The notes under the pieces are model-generated. The model searched no databases. It saw only the letters and a list, made by a program, of their open reading frames with translations, and was not told the DNA's origin. Of a stretch of DNA of 64,000 nucleotides, positions 57,801-63,800 are shown piece by piece (position 1 is the stretch's first letter; each line of letters begins with the position of its first letter). The translations under genes were made by a program, and so were the position numbers. Source of the DNA: Branchiostoma floridae (Eukaryota > Chordata > Leptocardii > Amphioxiformes > Branchiostomatidae); assembly GCF_000003815.2 (NCBI RefSeq), contig NC_049995.1, positions 9,945,295 through 10,009,294 on the forward strand, written 5' to 3'.

Positions 57801-60800
57801 AGGTTTCCCTGTCTGATTATGTTAAAATGGTCCCCACCGAGGCCGCAGAGGTCTGGACTTAGGTCGTAACACCACACCGTGAAGCCCTTGTCGTAGTCAC
57901 TTCTCGCGATCTGGTTCCCGCTGTCTTGCCCTTGCTTGCCTGTCGTTCCAAACAAGTTCATGTAGGATCTGACGAACTGTCCCTCGGCAAAGTTGGGTGT
58001 CAGCGCTTTGTGAGGCACCTCCTGCCCATTGACGCAGAGACTGATGTAGTTCAAGTTAAAGTGTTGAAAGTTAAAGGGGTTGGTACCGAACGAACCCTGG
58101 AAGGCTGCGTTGTCCACCAGAGCGATCGCCACGCGTTTGGGGACCTGTCCCAGGAACAGATTGTCGCTCGACACTGAATGGTTACCACGGGGAATTGTAA
58201 AAGGTTTTAACTGAACTCTCTTAAGGGCATACTTGGCCGTCTGCTTGTTGAGTTGACTTTCGATGGACAGCTGATAGGTGGGTAACAGGTTGACCTTTCT
58301 CAGAAAGACGGCAGCCTCCGTGATGACAATTTTGAACTGATCCCCAGGCGACATCAGACAGAATTGATGTTTCGATCGGTGCAGCTTGATTTTAACGTCG
58401 ACTTTGCTGAGCAAAAAGCGATCTTGATGAAACAGATCGACGTGTAGGGGTCCTATGAGGTCCACTTCGCGACTGTTGCGGGTCATGTTGGCACGCTTCA
58501 CCAATCCTTCGTTTGCCACTGCGCCCTGATCTGTTGGGTAGGGGTCGACCAAGTGAAGTCGTCCCGGCGTGTCTTGATAGAAAAGTTCGGCTGTCAGCTG
58601 CGATTGCTTTGCTTCAGACCCATAGTTTAGCAGCGTCTCCAGGTAAGCACGATATGGGTAGCAATTAGTGGAATCCGTTATGTCCTTGCCGGCGACCGTA
58701 ACCGTGACTTGCGAGAAGAGCGATTGAAGCCACAGGTTTACCGGGCCTACCTTGGCGTTGTCCGGCAGGTCGTTGCCGTTAGGGAGAACGATCTTAGCTT
58801 TCACGTACAATTTCGTCTGGGAAAGGTCCGTAAATTCCTCCCCCGCTCCAGGAATGTCAAATTCTATCGGGGAAGACTCGGCGAGACTGGCCACCGGATG
58901 ATACTCTACCCATCTACCGTCCGTTATGGTCGTCTGAGTTGGCGGTACTTCAAACAGATCCAATTCTGATTTGGTGCAGGAACACGACAGGGGATGAATG
59001 TGGGCCATGACGTTTAGATCGTGACTAGTTGAAGATATCGGGAGAGGTACGTCCGCGCTGTGCACCGACTCTCTTGCGACTGACTGCACGCGGTCTCGTT
59101 CCACGTTTTAATGGCTTCTTTCCTCTGCCCGCCCCTCGTCCTTTGTTTTGCCCCACCGGTGCAGGCGGTGCACGCACCCTGGCTCTTTTCTGCCCAGACA
59201 TCAGACGTTGTCCAAACTCGCCGGCTCTCCGTTTGGCAGCGCGTTTGACCCCTTGACCATTTAAGACATCATGAGCTAAATCCATACCGCTCCTTAGAGC
59301 CTGTCTTCCCACATTTTGGGCCCCTCGTTTCAGTAGAGGTACGGCGGATCTGAGCAAACCGCGAAAAATCCCTCCCAACCCGTAACCACGCTGCATAGAG
59401 CGTCCGTAATACACCGGCAACTGTCCTCCTCGCTGTCCCGTCATATCTAGGAAAAGTAGGAAGACCGCCTCTGTCTGAAGTGAAGTGTTACGATCACTCG
59501 CCCTTGCACAAATGGCACGGGTTCGCCGAGGTCGTTCCATATATCGATTTCAATCGTCTCGAATCGTTTCCTGGCCAGGGGTATGTAGTGCGGCGTGAGG
59601 ATAGGGTGATCGACGATGTCCCCGTCTTGTCCCTCGATTTTGACGATTCTCAGGAGAGGGACCTTCTGTCCGCCCACCGGACGATGCTGCACGACATCCC
59701 CGTACACGTATAGGGAGTGAAAGCCCAGGTTAGGGTCGGCTGGACGTGGTGCCTGTACCCAGCTACCGTATATGGCGCCTTTTACTCCCCATCCCAGTTT
59801 TTCGGCCAATGGCCCCGTCAGATAAGTCTTCGTTGTCGTCGAATTTTGCGCCATGGGAGGCAGGACCATGGTCACTCTTTTCGTGATGCTGTCATAAGCA
59901 AACATGTCGTGTTGCTTGAAGAGGCTAGGGTAACGTATGGAGGCGGCTTCGTTCAGGCTTTTCAAGAGATGTAAAACGTCCTTGTAGTGCCCAGCGGAGA
60001 TTTTGACGATCTCGTATTCCCGACCACTCCCTTCATCTTTTTCGTCCACCATGTAATACACCAAGGTGTTTTCGCCTTCCCGAACGTTCAGCCAGCTGTG
60101 AGGATATTGTATCTCGACGAGACCCACCTCCCACTCTCCCGACAGTTCTACGGGCTGAGCCAGTTTGGTCCGATAATTCGTGACCGTGTTTTCTTGAAAG
60201 ACGTCCATACTTCCGTCGCTGGGGAGAGTGACGTAAAACGAATTGGCCATGGCGAGGTACGTCTGAGCAATGCCCGATGTGCGGGCGTGCATCGGTATTT
60301 ATCATATGGGGACCATGTCCTCTTCTCTCACCCAGCTATTAAACTTGGCCGGATATCCTTTCCATTTCACAAAAAACTCCTTCTTTTTGCCTCGCCTTCG
60401 CGTGTCCAGGATGTCCTCTACTTGATAGACGTCGTCGTCTTTTTTCGTAACTTTCTGCAACTCTTTTTCGTAAAACGTCCCTCTCAAAACTTCTCCGTCG
60501 TAATCTTTCACGCGATAAACGGGAGGACGGCGGGCAATTTGTTCAGAGACGACGAAGATCTCTGTGGTCCAATTGGGCGTATAGCCCTTTTCCAGGCGCA
60601 GTTTAGATTTGCTGATTCGAACCGAATCTCCGACTCGAAATTTAAACGACGGCGGTTGTTTTCTCCCTTTCCGGGGTTTCGAGATGTCATCTTCTCCGTA
60701 CAGGGTATGCCACACGAGCCCCTCGTTCTTCTCGTTCACTTCGATGGGAGCCATTTTGATGCTGCGGTGGTAGGAGCGGTTGTAGGACCACACCAGGTCG

Positions 60801-63800
60801 CTCAGGACGTCGATGTATCGGTGCGTGTTCTTTGCGGTGAAATATTTCCACATTCTCGTCTTCAGCGTACGATTGAACCTTTCCACCACACTGGCTTTGG
60901 TTTCCACACTAAACGTCGTGAAGAATTTGATCCCTTCCTTCTTCAATAGAGACTGGACGTGTCGATTGAGAAACTCCGTACCTTGATCAGTTTGCAGGCA
61001 CCTGGGCTTTTGCTCGTCCTTGGCTAGGATGGTTTGAAAGGCTTTCGCTAAGGTGGGGCCCGTCTTGTCTTTGATGGGAACGACCCACGCGTATTTAGAA
61101 AATACGTCTATGCAGGTCAGGAGATAGCGATACCCGTCATTCTGCCGAGAGAGGGATGACATATCGGCGAGATCAGCCTGCCACTGGTCGTGTATTCCTC
61201 CGGTTATCACACGATTCCTTTGAAAACGTCGTCTGATGGGTTTGTGTAAGGTGTGGGTGTCTTGAGAACGCAACCACGCTTCTACTTGTTTTCGGGTGAC
61301 TCCGTACTTGTCTCGCACGGCTCGATGGAGCCGTCCCACTCCACCGTACCCTGCAGGATGTCTGGGGTCGTAGTAAACCCTGTGGAGGACGTCGTGCCAT
61401 TCCTCGGCAGTATTGGTGGGGTAGGGCTTGCTTCCCCCTCCCGCCTTCCTTCTCCTCCTCCTTTCGGGATTCTTGGAAACCATCCCAAACCACGAAAGAA
61501 CATAAATATTCGGCCTCCCATACACATGCACGCGCAATGAACGCGGTCCACTATCTCACAAAAGAGCTCGCCCAAGAACGCGATGTCGGGAAGACAACCC
61601 ATGCGTGTTGTTTGTGCCTCTCCAACTCTGAGACTGACTGTTTAGTAAGAACGCTAGCCCTTTTATGCAGATGCACCTCTTTTATGCACATGCGCCTCTC
61701 TCTCACTCACACACGCTTATTGAACGAACCTACAATAGCAATAAAATGACACACACACACACTGCAATAAGATCTTTGCCCATGTATGTACCACAGGAAG
61801 TTTATTTTCATGACAAATCAATGGTTCGCTATTTTTTCAGGACTTTGCTGGTCAGCGATTTCTGCCCGAGGACGGTTTTCAGGACGGCATCGATCTTGTC
61901 TGCCTGTTCCTCCAGGGCATCCCACTGCCGCGTTGATAGGTTGAGCCCTTTCTTGCTCGGGAGGAGTTTGTCTTGATCCGCTTTCGGTCTGAAAAACTCT
62001 CGTAGACTCACGACCGCTTCCCCTCTGAACAGCTCCACGACGGCATATCGTTGGTTTCCCAAGTCGAATCGGCTGGGTAGGAACGTGCTCCCGTTGTAAT
62101 TGTGGGATATGTGCATGGTTGAAAATCCGCAAGCCAGAAGAACTGACGACACGCTGCTCATGTTGCGTTTGAGAGCGAGCCATTGCTCTGGGGCTAGAGC
62201 CAGCCCTTGTTTACCGGGCTTCCACACGTCTTTCTCGGGACAAGGTCGATAGAACCTCCGCACATTCACTAGCGGCATCCCCTTGAAACAGCCGACTGTA
62301 ACAAAGACGTCTTCGCCAATAGAGAACCTGGCTTCAACTCCGTCGTTGATAACCTCCGATGTCGGGGGTCGTTTAACGGTCGGTGCTGGCTTGGTCGCGG
62401 GCCAAGTGTCTGGTACGTCTCCAGTTGGCGGCGTCCGGGCTCCGCCGTGACGGGGTGATGTCTGCGTCGCTGCGTCCGCCTGTGGAGGTTTAGAGAGCCC
62501 GGCGTACGCGGGTAGTGTCCTCCAATATTGGAGATCTTTCGGATAAATCACTGAGTCGTCCATGGCTCGTCAGGTTCTTGGTCGTCAGCGAGGCGGTGGA
62601 GATCCGTAGGTGCGCTAGATCGCGGCGGGTCTGCCTTTATGAGGACCTCTTGCCCTGCCCCAACCAATTAGCGTGCAGCTCATCATCTCATGCAATTATG
62701 TAAATCAACCTTGCACCGAGCGCTGGCCAACCAGCGTACCGTACGGGGGCGTGTGTTAACATGCTCGGGCGTGTTCAGTGCAAAATTTACGTCACGATGA
62801 TGCAAACGTGTGCAGTGAGAAGCCAACAGAGACACTGTACAACCGACGGGTACTTGTCGTGCCGCCGACGGTCAAGCCATCCGTCCCATCCACGTTGGTG
62901 TAACAACCAGTTTCCCGCATAGTTGCAAATCAACGTTGCTAACTCGATGGCGTCGGTACTACCTTCATACCGTTCGTGCGAGTTGACACATACGTCCACG
63001 GCGAAAGACATTGCGGTAACGAGTCGACCCCAGTGTAATCGTCGCTCTTGCAGTACTTTTTCGAGCACCCTTTTCAGCCCATCCCTCGCGTTGGGTAAGT
63101 TGTCCATGAAGCTGTCGATTATCTTTTCATATTCCTGGTCCGCCGAGATCATATCCACCCACTGTATCACTTTTACGTACGCCACCGAACTGGAGTGTCT
63201 GTATTCAGGAAACAAGCCTGGGGCTTTGTGATATAGTAACTGACGAAAGACGTCTGTTGTTTGTGCTTTCAGCGCATCCATGAAAGACTGATCTCAGTAG
63301 AGACTTCACCAGGCCAAATAAGGGTATGTCATTCACGATTGGGGAGGGGGAGGTTCATTTGTGGCGGGGGGGTGTGTATCAAAAGGGCACATCATATCTG
63401 ACCTCTGACCCACGCCTGAATACATTATATCTGACCTCTGACCTGCGCCTGAATACATAATATGTGACTTCTGACCTCTGACCCGCCCTGACAAAATAAT
63501 ATCTGACCTCTGACCTGCTCCACTAGGCAGGCGATGACCTTTGACCTGCGCCTGCTTGCGCCTGAATAATAATAGTCAGCGTACACCTACTATACTACTG
63601 ACGTATATATGCGTATTTTTTTATGATAAAGGCATAGAAAGCGATCTGTGAATTGATCAACTTATGTTAATAGTATGTGGACTTTATTTATCGTAATATC
63701 ATTGATTTGCTATATCTCCTGACTTCTTTATTGCGCTGAGATGCACAACCTATGATTTACAGCTGATTAAAATACTGAGATCACTACTGATGGTCTGTAC

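Larger units (their letters stand above)
46387..63599. mobile_element. Polinton/Maverick, complete with target duplication
   Basis: 17,213 bp between GACGTA direct repeats (46381-46386 and 63600-63605). Starts AGTAGTATAGTAGG and ends in its mirror, giving the AG...CT termini of the group. Terminal inverted repeats are ~305 bp. Contents by strand: RNR R2 (minus) at the left end; zinc-finger/PolB, ATPase, two virion-type proteins (plus); a 499-N gap; protease, major capsid, basic protein, penton-like protein, integrase, tandem-PC4 protein, Bcl-2-like protein (minus). Polintons integrate by a retroviral-type integrase and replicate by a protein-primed polymerase, and their capsid genes show they descend from or behave as viruses. 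Terminal repeats remain very similar, indicating modest age. The element lies in an intron of cathepsin C. Confidence 0.95.

Noticed and set aside
59987..60949. 320-codon plus-strand ORF
   Set aside because: Antisense to the integrase and penton-like genes, whose motifs are unmistakable; no domain in the plus frame.
61537..61828. tRNA or small RNA genes in the CA-rich stretch beside the integrase
   Set aside because: No cloverleaf or box A/B order; simple-sequence CACA and TATA-like motifs explain it.
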